DNA of 34,660 nt, from the NCBI RefSeq assembly GCF_036554565.1, contig NZ_DATBNB010000691.1:1-34660 (forward strand). The letters run 5' to 3'. How positions within the stretch are numbered: position 1 is the stretch's first letter; each line of letters opens with the position of its first letter. The notes beneath the pieces are model-generated. The model made no database searches, was not told the origin of the DNA, and saw nothing but the letters and a program-made list of their open reading frames with translations. Source of the stretch: Longimicrobium sp. (GTDB lineage: Bacteria > Gemmatimonadota > Gemmatimonadetes > Longimicrobiales > Longimicrobiaceae). Below, piece by piece: positions 8,637 through 16,986 of the stretch. The position numbers were made by a program, and so were the translations under genes.

Positions 8637-8699
8637 GTGCGGAACGGCGGGCGCTCGCTCGCGTGCCGCGAGTTATTTCACCCCGATCCCATCGCCCAA

Positions 8700-9158
8700 G
8701 TGACTGTTCGCCTGCCGTGGCTGCTGCTTCTATCATCGCTGCTCGTCCTGTCCGCCTGCGGTAGTGACGTGACGCCCGAGGGGCTCGCGCCGGCGCCGTG
8801 GTTCACCATCGGCAAGGGGCCCGTGGGATACACGGCGCTGGATACCTCGCGCATCCAGAGTGAGGGCTCCCGCCGCATCGTTTGGGTGCGGACCGAATTC
8901 CTGGAGCCCGACTCCGCGCCCCGCCTGCCCGGCGCGGTCGTAAAGGCCCGCGAAACGCGCCACGCCCTGGACTGCGGCGTGCGGCGCGTCACGGATTTGG
9001 AAACCATCCTTCGCGACAGCGTGGGCAAGCCGCTCGCTGAATCCCCCGCCGCTGGCGTGGCGCGGGCCTTCGAGGCGCATCCGTACGGCCCCAAGATGTT
9101 CCCGACCGTCTGCAACGCGATCAGCATCACCGCACGACACCGAGAGCAGGGCCGATAA
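8700..9158 (+). CDS. Small lipoprotein, surface-adhesin-E-like
   Basis: This 152-residue protein starts at the GTG at 8700, which gives a minimal signal peptide with lipobox LSAC (Cys20). The mature part follows the pattern of the Adhesin_E-like family: a beta strand with LDTSRI, then RRIVWVRTEF, then a conserved cysteine in HALDCGVRRV, a DSVGKPL turn, and a final PTVCNAI cysteine. The two mature cysteines probably form a disulfide. The domain assignment is by eye and only moderate. No clear Shine-Dalgarno is seen; the repeats at 8493-8636 lie in its leader. It is convergent with the oxidase gene at 9228. Confidence 0.75.
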   Translation: MTVRLPWLLLLSSLLVLSACGSDVTPEGLAPAPWFTIGKGPVGYTALDTSRIQSEGSRRIVWVRTEFLEPDSAPRLPGAVVKARETRHALDCGVRRVTDLETILRDSVGKPLAESPAAGVARAFEAHPYGPKMFPTVCNAISITARHREQGR

Positions 9159-9167
9159 AGGATCGAT

Positions 9168-9197
9168 GTGAAACCTCGGCAGGTCGCGAGGCTTCAC
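9168..9197. terminator. Hairpin between convergent genes
   Basis: An 11-bp stem with one A-C mismatch (9168-9178 with 9187-9197, 8-nt loop) lies in the 69-bp gap between two converging genes. There is no T-tract, so termination is a guess from position. Confidence 0.4.
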
Positions 9198-9227
9198 AAT
9201 TTCACCGCGGCGTCAGCCCGCTCCCCC

Positions 9228-10388
9228 TTAGAGGAATTCCGACGCCGCGTTCGGCTGCCCCTCTGCAAATCGCGACGGGCGCAGGGGATGCACGTCCATC
9301 GACGACGACGCTCCGTCCAGGATGATCTCGGACAGCAGCTGACCCAGCGCGGGCGAATGCATCACCCCGTGCCCCGACGACCCGTTCGCCAGGAACAGGT
9401 TCTCAACCCCTGGCGCCGCGCCCAGCAGCACGTGCCGGTCCGGCGACATCTCGTACAGCCCCGCCACGCACCGCTCGCGGTCGATCCTGGCGTCGCGCAG
9501 GCACGGCACCCAGCGGTGCGCGCGGGCAACCACCTGCGGCAGCCAGTCGGGATCCAGGGTGGTGTCGAACGGGTCGCTCGTGTTCGGCTGGTCCGACCAG
9601 AGCAGCAGCACCCGCCCATCGCGGACGCGCAGGTGGAACTCCGCTTCCAGGAAGGCGGTGAGCGGCATGCACTCGGGAAGCCCGTCGAACGGCTCGGTGA
9701 AGGCGACCTGGCGCCGGAGCGGCCAGACGGGAATCTCCACTCCAGCCATCACGGCGACAGCGCCCGCCCACGCGCCTGCGGCGTTCACCACCACCCCCGC
9801 GGCCACCTCGCCCCGGTTCGTGCGGACGGCGGCGATCTTTCCATCGTCCAAGCGAAATCCCTGGACCGCCGTGCCGTACTCGAAGCGCACACCCAACCGC
9901 CGCGCGGCGTCTGCGTAGCCGGCCAGCATCTGGAGCGGCCGGATGAAGCCGTCGGTCGGGCAGTGCACCCCGCCGACGAGGCCGTCCACCGAGATCGCCG
10001 GGTTCACCTCGCGCGCCTCGTCCACCGACACCCGCCGCGGCTCGGTGGCTCCCAGCGCATGCTGCATCGCCTGCGCCTCCAGCAGCGCCGCCAGCGTCTC
10101 CTCGCGCTCCGCCAGGAACAGGTAGCCGCACGGACGGTAGCCGGGGTCCGCGCCCACCTCGTCTGCAAAGCGAAGCATCTTGTCGCGCGAGAGCAGAGAT
10201 AGGCGCACGTTGGGCTCCGACCCGAACTGCACGCGGAAGCCACCCGTCGCCCGCCCCGTGCTCCCCGCCCCGGCCTCCGCGCCCGCGTCCAGCACCAGCA
10301 CGCGCGTGCAGCCGCGCGCCGCCAGGTGCCAGGCCACGCTGGCCCCGATCACCCCTCCGCCCACGATCACCACGTCGTAACTCTCCAC
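9228..10388 (-). CDS. FAD-dependent amine/amino-acid oxidoreductase (DAO family)
   Basis: The 386-residue protein belongs to the D-amino-acid/sarcosine/glycine oxidase family. The N-terminal dinucleotide-binding motif VGGGVIG (9-15) is followed by the ADP-ribose-contacting acidic end of beta2 (LVLDAG). The typical DAO C-terminal motif GSSGHGVMHSPALG is present. The start is the GTG at 10388, which has a strong GGGGAGGAG Shine-Dalgarno 3-5 nt upstream. It probably oxidises a C-N bond of a small amine or amino acid with FAD in the cytoplasm. It is divergent from the 3-hydroxyacyl-CoA dehydrogenase, with about 190 bp between them. The substrate cannot be inferred, and a link to acyl-CoA catabolism is not obvious. 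Confidence 0.9.
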   Translation of the reverse strand: MESYDVVIVGGGVIGASVAWHLAARGCTRVLVLDAGAEAGAGSTGRATGGFRVQFGSEPNVRLSLLSRDKMLRFADEVGADPGYRPCGYLFLAEREETLAALLEAQAMQHALGATEPRRVSVDEAREVNPAISVDGLVGGVHCPTDGFIRPLQMLAGYADAARRLGVRFEYGTAVQGFRLDDGKIAAVRTNRGEVAAGVVVNAAGAWAGAVAVMAGVEIPVWPLRRQVAFTEPFDGLPECMPLTAFLEAEFHLRVRDGRVLLLWSDQPNTSDPFDTTLDPDWLPQVVARAHRWVPCLRDARIDRERCVAGLYEMSPDRHVLLGAAPGVENLFLANGSSGHGVMHSPALGQLLSEIILDGASSSMDVHPLRPSRFAEGQPNAASEFL

Positions 10389-10577
10389 CGGCTCCTCCCC
10401 GGAACGAGCGACCCAGCCGCGAGTGGATGAATTGTGAGCCCGTGCGCCGCGCGTGGAAAGAGGCGGCGGTGGCGAGCCGCCCCGCCCGCGCATACTTTGC
10501 CGCCGGATGCACATCCGCGGGCGAGCTGCCGTCCGCACCACGACCAGAGGGCGAACCCAGTGGCGGACGACCAGACG

Positions 10578-11438
10578 ATGAGCACCGTCGCCGTGCTCGG
10601 CGCGGGAACCATGGGCAACGGCATCGCGCAGGTGTGCGCGATGGCAGGCTACGCCGTCGCGCTTTCCGACCCGCAGCCCGACGCGCTGGAGCGCGCCGTC
10701 AACACCATCCGCGGCAACCTGGAAAAGGGCGTGGACCGCGGAAAAGTGTCCATCGAAACCCGTGACCGGGCCCTTCAGGGGCTGCGGAAGGCCAGGAACG
10801 TGGCCGACGCGGTGGGCCCCGCGGACCTGGTGATCGAGGCGGCGCCGGAAAGCATGGACCTGAAGACGGCCATCTTCCGCGACCTGGACCGCCTGGCTCC
10901 CGCGCACGCCGTGCTGGCCACCAACACGTCGTCTCTCAGCGTCAGCCGCATCGCCGAAGCCACGGGGCGGCCGGGATTGGTCATCGGTCTGCACTTCTTC
11001 AACCCCGTGCACATCATGAAGCTGCTGGAGGTTGTGCGCGGGCGCGAAACGTCGCAGGAAACGCTCGACGCCTGCCTCGCCTTCGCGCGGCGGATCGGCA
11101 AGGAACCCATCGTGGTCACCGACACGCCGGGGTTCGCGTCGTCTCGCCTGGGGGTGGTGCTGGGGCTGGAGGCCATGCGGATGGTGGAGCAGGGCGTCGC
11201 CAGCCCGCAGGACATCGACAAGGCCATGGAGCTGGGCTACAACCACCCCATGGGCCCGCTGAAGCTGACGGACCTGGTGGGGCTCGACGTACGGCTGGGC
11301 ATCGCCGAATACCTGCACGGCGAGCTGGGGGGCGAGCAGTACCGGGCGCCGGAGCTGCTGCGGCGGATGGTTGCGGAAGGCAAGCTGGGAAAGAAGAGCG
11401 GCCAGGGCTTCTACGACTGGACGCTGGAGGGCCGGTGA
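10578..11438 (+). CDS. 3-hydroxyacyl-CoA (3-hydroxybutyryl-CoA type) dehydrogenase
   Basis: The 286-residue NAD-dependent enzyme oxidises 3-hydroxyacyl-CoA to 3-oxoacyl-CoA. The N-terminal Rossmann motif GAGTMGNGIAQ (8-18) is present. Ser119, His139 (in GLHFFNPV) and Glu151 match the Ser, His and Glu of the family active site. The C-terminal domain is single, so this is the short Hbd type, not the ~475-residue PaaH type. The ATG at 10578 puts the Rossmann strand directly at the N-terminus; an in-frame GTG at 10560 with AGAGGG eight bases upstream is an equally possible start. The stop overlaps the next gene by 4 bp (GTGA). A weak TACTTT -10-like box lies at 10493. Confidence 0.92.
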   Translation: MSTVAVLGAGTMGNGIAQVCAMAGYAVALSDPQPDALERAVNTIRGNLEKGVDRGKVSIETRDRALQGLRKARNVADAVGPADLVIEAAPESMDLKTAIFRDLDRLAPAHAVLATNTSSLSVSRIAEATGRPGLVIGLHFFNPVHIMKLLEVVRGRETSQETLDACLAFARRIGKEPIVVTDTPGFASSRLGVVLGLEAMRMVEQGVASPQDIDKAMELGYNHPMGPLKLTDLVGLDVRLGIAEYLHGELGGEQYRAPELLRRMVAEGKLGKKSGQGFYDWTLEGR

Positions 11439-12217
11439 GCGCGTACGAGCTGCTGCAGATGGAACGCGACGGCGCAGTCGCGATCGTCACCATTGACCGC
11501 CCCGAAAAGCGCAACGCCCTCAGCGCGCAGGTTCGCGCGGAGCTGATCGCCGTCCTCGACGAACTGCGCGACGACGACGGGGTGCGGGTGCTGGTGATCA
11601 CCGGCGCGGGCGACAACTCGTTCGTGGCCGGCGCCGACATCGGCGAGTTCGCGCAGCGCACGCCCCTGGAGCAGCGCGCGGCGATGACGGGCCGCCGCGT
11701 GTTCGACGAGGTGGCGGCGTACCCCAAGCCGGTGCTGGCCATGATCAACGGGCTGGCGCTGGGCGGCGGGTGCGAGCTGGCGCTGGCCTGCGACGTCCGA
11801 TTGGCGGCGGATACGGCGAAGCTCGGCCAGCCGGAGATCAACTTGGGCATCATCCCCGGCGGCGGCGGCACGCAGCGCCTTCCGCGTGTGGTGGGCACGG
11901 GCCAAGCGATGCGCCTGATCCTGTCGGGCGAGATCATCGGCGCGGCCGAGGCGCTCCGCATCGGCCTGGTGGACGTGGTGCACCCCGCGACCGAGCTGCG
12001 CGAGCGGACGCTGGAGTTCGCCCGGGGGATGGCGGGCAAGTCTCCCGTCGCGCTGCGCATGGCCAAGTCCGCCGTCCGCGCCGCCGCCGAGATGCCGCTG
12101 AGCGCGGGGCTCCAGTACGAGACCGAGGCGTTCATCACCTGCTTCGGCAGCGACGACAAGCGCGAGGGCGTCGCGGCGTTTCTTGAGAAGCGCACGGCGG
12201 AGTTCACGGGGCGATGA
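11435..12217 (+). CDS. Enoyl-CoA hydratase (PaaF/crotonase type)
   Basis: The 260-residue protein is a canonical crotonase. The oxyanion-hole motif FVAGADIGEF (63-72) and both catalytic glutamates, Glu114 in LGGGCELALA and Glu134 in GQPEINLG, are present with the standard 20-residue spacing. It also has the typical C-terminal REGVAAFLEKRTAEF. It should hydrate 2-enoyl-CoA to 3-hydroxyacyl-CoA, the substrate of the dehydrogenase whose stop codon overlaps its GTG start, so the two genes form a coupled pair. Compared with 3342-4169 it is the more standard hydratase; the substrate difference between the two is unknown. Confidence 0.94.
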   Translation: MSAYELLQMERDGAVAIVTIDRPEKRNALSAQVRAELIAVLDELRDDDGVRVLVITGAGDNSFVAGADIGEFAQRTPLEQRAAMTGRRVFDEVAAYPKPVLAMINGLALGGGCELALACDVRLAADTAKLGQPEINLGIIPGGGGTQRLPRVVGTGQAMRLILSGEIIGAAEALRIGLVDVVHPATELRERTLEFARGMAGKSPVALRMAKSAVRAAAEMPLSAGLQYETEAFITCFGSDDKREGVAAFLEKRTAEFTGR

Positions 12218-12617
12218 CAGGGCTCCAAGTCCGCGCCGCGACGGCGCTGCCCGGCTGCAACATAGGCAACGCCAAGCCCGCTGCGGAAGTGCAGATCATG
12301 GCTTTCCACAACAGGTACAATGCTCGCCAGTTCCAGGTGATGTACGACAGCGCCGACGCGAGGCTGAGGTCCTAGATTTCCCGCGACGACTTCGTGCGAT
12401 CCGGTGAGGTGCTGCACCGCAAAGTGGGACGAGTCACGGCCACGGCACCCGCGGAATGGATGTGATGGCGGGTACGTCGGGGCCGGAGGTGACCTTGAAG
12501 TATCAGACCACGTTCGAGAAAGCCGAAGGGACCGAGACGTTCCAGTTCCGGGTCCGGGGCGGGAAAGCCGCCCTGGTGGGCTACAACGTCAACTCTCCGG
12601 CGCTGGTGGTCGACTGA
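12214..12617 (+). pseudogene. Decayed NTF2-like (DUF4019/DUF3887-type) lipoprotein gene
   Basis: Frame 1 from 12214 reads a protein fragment with a remnant lipobox (TALPGCNIGN), then AEVQIMAFHNRYNARQFQVM, a stop TAG at 12373-12375, then ISRDDFVRSGEV and TATAPAEWM before a second stop. The same protein continues in another frame from ~12465, with VTLKYQTTFEKAEGTETFQF and ending AALVGYNVNSPALVVD at 12617. A single-base deletion near 12462 explains the frame change (TGGATGTG where TGGAATGTG would keep the frame). The N-terminal signal peptide is also eroded. The order of motifs fits small DUF4019-like lipoproteins known in similar genomes. At least two inactivating lesions are visible, so it is a pseudogene unless there are sequencing errors. 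Confidence 0.8.
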
Positions 12618-12658
12618 CCGGCCGCGCCTCACACCCGCTCGCACACCCAGGCACACTC

Positions 12659-12955
12659 ATGCTCGACACGTTTACGATCGAAACGTTCCGGCCACGCCTC
12701 GGCGAGCTCTTCCACCTCGTTGTAGGCGATCAACGCCTGCCGACGAAGCTCACGGACGTGTTCCCCTGGGGCGCGGGGGGCGGCGACGAACGGGCGCGAG
12801 TGCCGTTCTCGCTGATCTTCCACACCATCCCGGAAGCCATCGTGCCCCAGGGCACGTACAGCATGGAGAACGAGCGAATGGAACCGTTCCAGCTGTTCCT
12901 GGTGCCCCTTGGCCCCGACGAACGCGGCATGCGCTACGAATCCGTGATCACCTGA
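12659..12955 (+). CDS. Small DUF6916-like protein
   Basis: This 98-residue protein has no signal peptide or membrane segment. It shows the pattern of the DUF6916-like family: F-x-P-R-x-GE-x-F-x-V near the N-terminus, PFSLIFH (~40-46), QGTYSMEN, and a C-terminal FLVPLGPDERGMRYESV. A paralogue lies at 18654-19037. Function is unknown; the two copies lie on either side of the 1104-aa lipoprotein and the Tat-leader collar gene. No clear Shine-Dalgarno is visible before the ATG at 12659. A strong symmetric terminator follows. Confidence 0.85.
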   Translation: MLDTFTIETFRPRLGELFHLVVGDQRLPTKLTDVFPWGAGGGDERARVPFSLIFHTIPEAIVPQGTYSMENERMEPFQLFLVPLGPDERGMRYESVIT

Positions 12956-12977
12956 GCGCCCCACCCGCGAAGCGGCA

Positions 12978-13020
12978 CATCAAAGGCCCGGAAGGCGAAT
13001 GCCTTCCGGGTCGTTTGATG
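12978..13020. terminator. Bidirectional terminator
   Basis: A 10-bp perfect stem with a GAAT loop (12987-12996 with 13001-13010) is flanked by a further complementary pair, CATCAAA (12978-12984) and TTTGATG (13014-13020). It separates the convergent genes ending at 12955 (+) and 13046 (-). Confidence 0.75.
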
Positions 13021-13045
13021 TCTTGCGGATGTCAGGCGCCTGGAC

Positions 13046-16000
13046 TCACGGCTTTCGGCAGGTGCCGTTCGCCACGGCGGTATACGTGGTCGCCAGCGTG
13101 GCGCTGCCCGAACTCCCGGGGGCGTTCTGGCCCGCGATGAACGAACCGACGTTCAGCGCGTCGTTTGCGGCCCCGCTCAGCCGCTCCAGCTGAAAGCCCG
13201 ACGTTTCCCGCTGCCGCACGCGGAACTGCGTCGCCGCGCCGACGCTGCCGGACGAGTTGCCCGCGATGTCCATGCACAGGGTAGTGGTGTTGCGCGCCTC
13301 CACGCGCGTTCCGTTCACCGAGCCCACCGGAACCGACGAGTTGTCGTCGGGAGTGCCCACCGTGTTCCCGCGAAGCGTCAGGTCCAGCCGCCCCTTCTCG
13401 GCGTCGGCGTCGTTGTCCAGGCGCGACTGCACGAGAATCCCTTCGAAGTCGGTGTTCCGCGTCGTGTTGTTGGTCACCGCCAGCACGGCGTCCACGTCGC
13501 CGCGCATGTCCACGCTGATCCCGAAGGCGTTCCGCGAGCCGGAATCCGGCGTGCCGTCACCCACCTGGTTCCCCGTGATCGTACCGCGGACACGGGAACC
13601 GTTGGTGCTGGTGGTAGACGAGAGGACGGAGACGCCGCTCCCGCGCTGCCGGACCAGCGTGTTTCCGACCAGTCCAAACGCCAGGTCGCCCGAGAGGTCG
13701 GTTGCCAGGTCCACACCCACGCCGTTGTCGCGGAACGTGCTGGTGGCGATGGATATGGACTGGTCGGCCTGGTCTCCCGACGACGCCAGGAACCCCGCCA
13801 GACGGTTTCCGCCGAAGGTGCTGCCCGAGACGACAACCATGACCTGAGCGGTGCCCGAACCCAGCACCGTGAAGCCGTTCCCGCCCGTGGGCGAGGTGCT
13901 CAGGAAGCTGCTGCCCACCACCGACAGCATGGTGAGCACGCCGGCGTCGGGAGTGAGGCGTACGTTGTCGTCGAAGCTTTCGGCTACGGTGGTGTTCGTG
14001 ATCGCGCTGCTCCCCACCAGCCGGCCAAACCGAAGCCCCGCCTCGCCCGCGGCGTCGCCGTTTCGGACCACCGTGCTGCCCTCGATGCGGAAGTCCGCTA
14101 CGTCGTTCCCGTAGACGCCGTTGCCCGCGTTCTCCCGCACGTCCATGAACGACAGGATCACGTTGCGCGCAGATTCGAGGCGCACACCGTCGCTCGTCAT
14201 CCCGCGGATGCTTCCGCCGCTTGCCGCGGCTCCGCTGCCGGTAACCTGCATGCCGTTCAACGAGCCGGTGTTGACCAGGACGATGCCGTGCGCGCCGCCC
14301 GTGGCCGAGACGCTCACGAACGACAGGCCCGCGGCGCCGATAGCGGCGTCCTGCACGTGCACGGCGGCACCACCCGTGCTGACGACGCTGTTCCCGGCAC
14401 CCGTCACCGTCACGGTGCCGCCATTCGCCGCGTAAAAGCCCGCACCCGACGTGGTGGCGATCGCCAGCCCGCCGCCGCCGAACGAAACCTTCGCGCCCCC
14501 GTTGTTGGAAAGCAGCACACCCGGGTTCGCGCCGGTGGAGAGCGACTTGCTGGCGCCCGTGAAGGCGATGCTGCCGTCGACGTTGTTCTGCACGGCGATC
14601 CCCTGCCCTGTGGAGCCGATGGTGCCGCCGAAGACCAGGGCGCCGCCAGTGCGGCCGGTAACCGACACGGCAAGCGGCCCCGCGGCCGCAACGCTGCCGC
14701 CGTAGGAGAATGATCCCGCCCCCCCCATCACGTCTACCGCCGCGGCACCCGCACCGGTGATGGCTCCGCCGACGGCCGAGAACGATCCGCCCACCCCCAC
14801 CAGGCGGATGCCCGAACCCGGACTGCCCGCTGACGAAAGCGACGTGAACGAGCCCGCCACGCTGCCGGCCGACAGGTCCAGCGCCGGGCCGCCCTGCGCC
14901 GTCACCGAGACGGCGGCGACAGTCAGCGTGCCGAAGCCGCTCCCCGCCATACCGGCGCCCGCGGCAGAAGCCACATCCAGGCCCTGCACCACGTTGTTGG
15001 CCGCCACCTGCACCGTCGTTCCCGACGCGCGGGTCACGGTGGGCGCGGCGCCGGCAGCGAGCAGGACCAGCGTCTGCCCGTTCAGCATCGCCGTCACGTC
15101 CGAGGCGACGCCCTGGCCGGTCAGCGATTGCCCGCTCTTCAGCGCGATGCCGCCGCCGTAGGCACCCGCGCCGGTACGCAGGAGGATCGTCTCGCCCGTG
15201 GCGGACGCGCCCTCCGCCCCCGACAGCGCGGTGAACGGCGAGGCGTCACGCCCGTCGCCCGCCCCCGCCGCCGCGTTGTCCACGTACCACACCCGGTACG
15301 CCGACACCATGGCGGCCGACGCACTCACCGACTCCTGGCCGTCAGTGACGGTGTAGGTAAAGCTGTCGGTCCCCGCGAACCCGGCGGCGCTCCGATAGGT
15401 GAAGCTGCCGTCGGCGTTCAGCACCACGCTTCCGCCGGCCGTCGTGGGATACGTTCCCGCCACCACGGACAGCGCATTCCCTTCGGCGTCCGTGTCGTTG
15501 GCCAGCACGCCGGGCGCGGCTACGGGTACCGTCACGTTGCCGATGGCCTGGAAGGTGTCGGGCGCCGCAACCGGCGGGGTGTTGGGGTTGAAGACGGTGA
15601 GCGTCGCGGACCCGGAGGCCGCACCCGAGGTGGCGGTGATCGTCGCCTGCCCCGTGGCCCGCCCCGTCGCTAGCCCGGAAGCGTCCACCGTGGCCACGGC
15701 CGTGGCCGAGCTGGACCAGGCTGCCGGCGCGCCGGGGATGGGGTTGCCGTGCAGGTCGGTCACCGTGGCGGTGAACTGCTGGGTGCCGCCCACCGCCACC
15801 GACGCCGTGGCCGGGCTCACCACCACACCGCCGGCGATCCCCGTCTCGATGCGGAACTTCACCGGCAGCGTCTGGCCGGCGATCACGGGAACGAACCGCG
15901 TCTGGTCGACGTCGTTCTTTTCCTTGCCGGTGCGGACCACGTCCACGTCGGCGTAGCCCAAGCGGAAGGTGCCCACGAACACCTGCACGCGGTAGAAGGC

Positions 16001-16360
16001 AGCCGGGTCCAGCGACTTGGGCGTGTTCCAGTTGGCGATGTAATGCTGCGCGGCCGCGTCCACGCGCACCGAGCCGGACCCGCTGCCGAACGAGTAGGAT
16101 GCCACCATGGGGCCGCAGGCGGCTCCGGCCAGCTGGCAGATCTCGACGCGGGGCTGCAGCGCCGCATCGAAGGTGCCGGAGTAGGGAGCGGGCGGCGCCA
16201 TTGGAGGCAGGAAATAGAAGCCGGGCACCGATCCGCCGTGGGCGCCGTCGGAGATTGCGCTCAGCGCCTCGTCCTGGGCGGTGGGCGCGGTCATGTCACC
16301 CGAACAGGCGGCGAGGGCGCACAGCAGCACCGCGCGGAAACCGTACTTGGATCGCAACAT
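13046..16360 (-). CDS. Large surface lipoprotein: Ig-like, cadherin-like and beta-helix repeats (1104 aa)
   Basis: A short signal peptide ends in LAAC (Cys19). In order follow: an N-terminal beta domain (~60-175) with the cysteine pair CQLAGAAC; a Big_2-type Ig domain (~178-258; SVAVGGTQQFTATV, GLATGRATGQATITATSG); a cadherin/VCBS-like domain (~265-355; VLANDTDAEGN, NADGSFTYRS, FTYTVTDG); a WYVDN...GDGRDASPF element that typically opens a right-handed beta-helix; and about 680 residues of short G/S/T/V/N-rich parallel beta-helix repeats. The last ~400 residues resemble the C-terminus of the 1916-aa protein at 21479-27229, as does a GASK...GGGGL...GGTVTVTGA module. It is probably anchored in the outer envelope as an adhesin or surface polymer-binding protein. 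No catalytic motif was recognised. Confidence 0.9.
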   Translation of the reverse strand: MLRSKYGFRAVLLCALAACSGDMTAPTAQDEALSAISDGAHGGSVPGFYFLPPMAPPAPYSGTFDAALQPRVEICQLAGAACGPMVASYSFGSGSGSVRVDAAAQHYIANWNTPKSLDPAAFYRVQVFVGTFRLGYADVDVVRTGKEKNDVDQTRFVPVIAGQTLPVKFRIETGIAGGVVVSPATASVAVGGTQQFTATVTDLHGNPIPGAPAAWSSSATAVATVDASGLATGRATGQATITATSGAASGSATLTVFNPNTPPVAAPDTFQAIGNVTVPVAAPGVLANDTDAEGNALSVVAGTYPTTAGGSVVLNADGSFTYRSAAGFAGTDSFTYTVTDGQESVSASAAMVSAYRVWYVDNAAAGAGDGRDASPFTALSGAEGASATGETILLRTGAGAYGGGIALKSGQSLTGQGVASDVTAMLNGQTLVLLAAGAAPTVTRASGTTVQVAANNVVQGLDVASAAGAGMAGSGFGTLTVAAVSVTAQGGPALDLSAGSVAGSFTSLSSAGSPGSGIRLVGVGGSFSAVGGAITGAGAAAVDVMGGAGSFSYGGSVAAAGPLAVSVTGRTGGALVFGGTIGSTGQGIAVQNNVDGSIAFTGASKSLSTGANPGVLLSNNGGAKVSFGGGGLAIATTSGAGFYAANGGTVTVTGAGNSVVSTGGAAVHVQDAAIGAAGLSFVSVSATGGAHGIVLVNTGSLNGMQVTGSGAAASGGSIRGMTSDGVRLESARNVILSFMDVRENAGNGVYGNDVADFRIEGSTVVRNGDAAGEAGLRFGRLVGSSAITNTTVAESFDDNVRLTPDAGVLTMLSVVGSSFLSTSPTGGNGFTVLGSGTAQVMVVVSGSTFGGNRLAGFLASSGDQADQSISIATSTFRDNGVGVDLATDLSGDLAFGLVGNTLVRQRGSGVSVLSSTTSTNGSRVRGTITGNQVGDGTPDSGSRNAFGISVDMRGDVDAVLAVTNNTTRNTDFEGILVQSRLDNDADAEKGRLDLTLRGNTVGTPDDNSSVPVGSVNGTRVEARNTTTLCMDIAGNSSGSVGAATQFRVRQRETSGFQLERLSGAANDALNVGSFIAGQNAPGSSGSATLATTYTAVANGTCRKP

Positions 16361-16441
16361 GGAAGCTCTATGTGGGAAAGCGGGCGAGTAGGCCAGACAA
16401 CGCAGCTTCCACCGTCCTTTCGCTGGCGCGAGGGGAGCGGC

Positions 16442-16470
16442 AGTAGATCATGTCGTTTTCCGGCAGTCGA
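16442..16470 (-). promoter_or_regulatory. Extended -10 promoter of the 1104-aa lipoprotein gene
   Basis: Minus strand: -35 TCGACT (16470-16465), 17-bp spacer, -10 TCTACT (16447-16442) preceded by TGA, which gives an extended -10. Start of transcription would be near 16435, about 75 nt before the ATG at 16360. Confidence 0.5.
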
Positions 16471-16829
16471 TGGGTGGCGCCGGGCATGGGAAGGGGTCCG
16501 CGGGAACGGCTCGCCCGTGCTGCCACCTTGCCCGGCGGCAAGATAATGTGGCATGAACCGCGCCGGGCGAGGTGCCCGCCCCATGCCCACGGACAGAGCC
16601 GGCAAACCAGCGTGGCAAGGATCAGGAGCCTGCCTTGCTGGGACAAGGCTGACCCAGAAATGAGACGCTATGGGTACAACGCTGGCGGGAACAGAGACCT
16701 GGAGACGCCGATACACTACCCATCCTACCCGCGGCTGCGCCTGCGGAGGCACAGGCCCCAACGGCGCGGGGCGGTCAGCCGTTCCGGCCGAAGTCGCCGG
16801 CAGGCCAGGCGTAGGTGGCGTAGGAACGC

Positions 16830-16858
16830 TTGACACATGGGCTTGCGGCAGCCAAGTT
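16830..16858 (+). promoter_or_regulatory. Candidate promoter of the Tat-leader tail-collar gene
   Basis: An exact TTGACA (16830-16835) is followed after 17 bp by a poor -10, CAAGTT (16853-16858). The leader would be ~120 nt. Only the -35 box is convincing. Confidence 0.35.
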
Positions 16859-16986
16859 GAAGGCTTGCCTGCCGCCACATCTACCGCGCGTTGCCGCCAT
16901 CCCCGGCGAATCCGCTGTCAGAGAGTAGGCCCCAATCCGGTTCCTCCGGACCGGTGCACCTCCCCCCACCTCCCCCAGCCATCGCC

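Larger units (their letters stand above)
16361..16986. other. 626-bp non-coding gap with several hairpins
   Basis: I find no convincing gene in this gap; open frames here lack homology signals. It holds a promoter for the 1104-aa gene (16442-16470), a strong hairpin at 16522-16552 (11 bp with a 5-nt bulge: GCCAC/GTGGC and CTTGCC/GGCAAG, loop CGGC), a three-helix fold at 16598-16686, and a TTGACA box at 16830. Confidence 0.6.
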
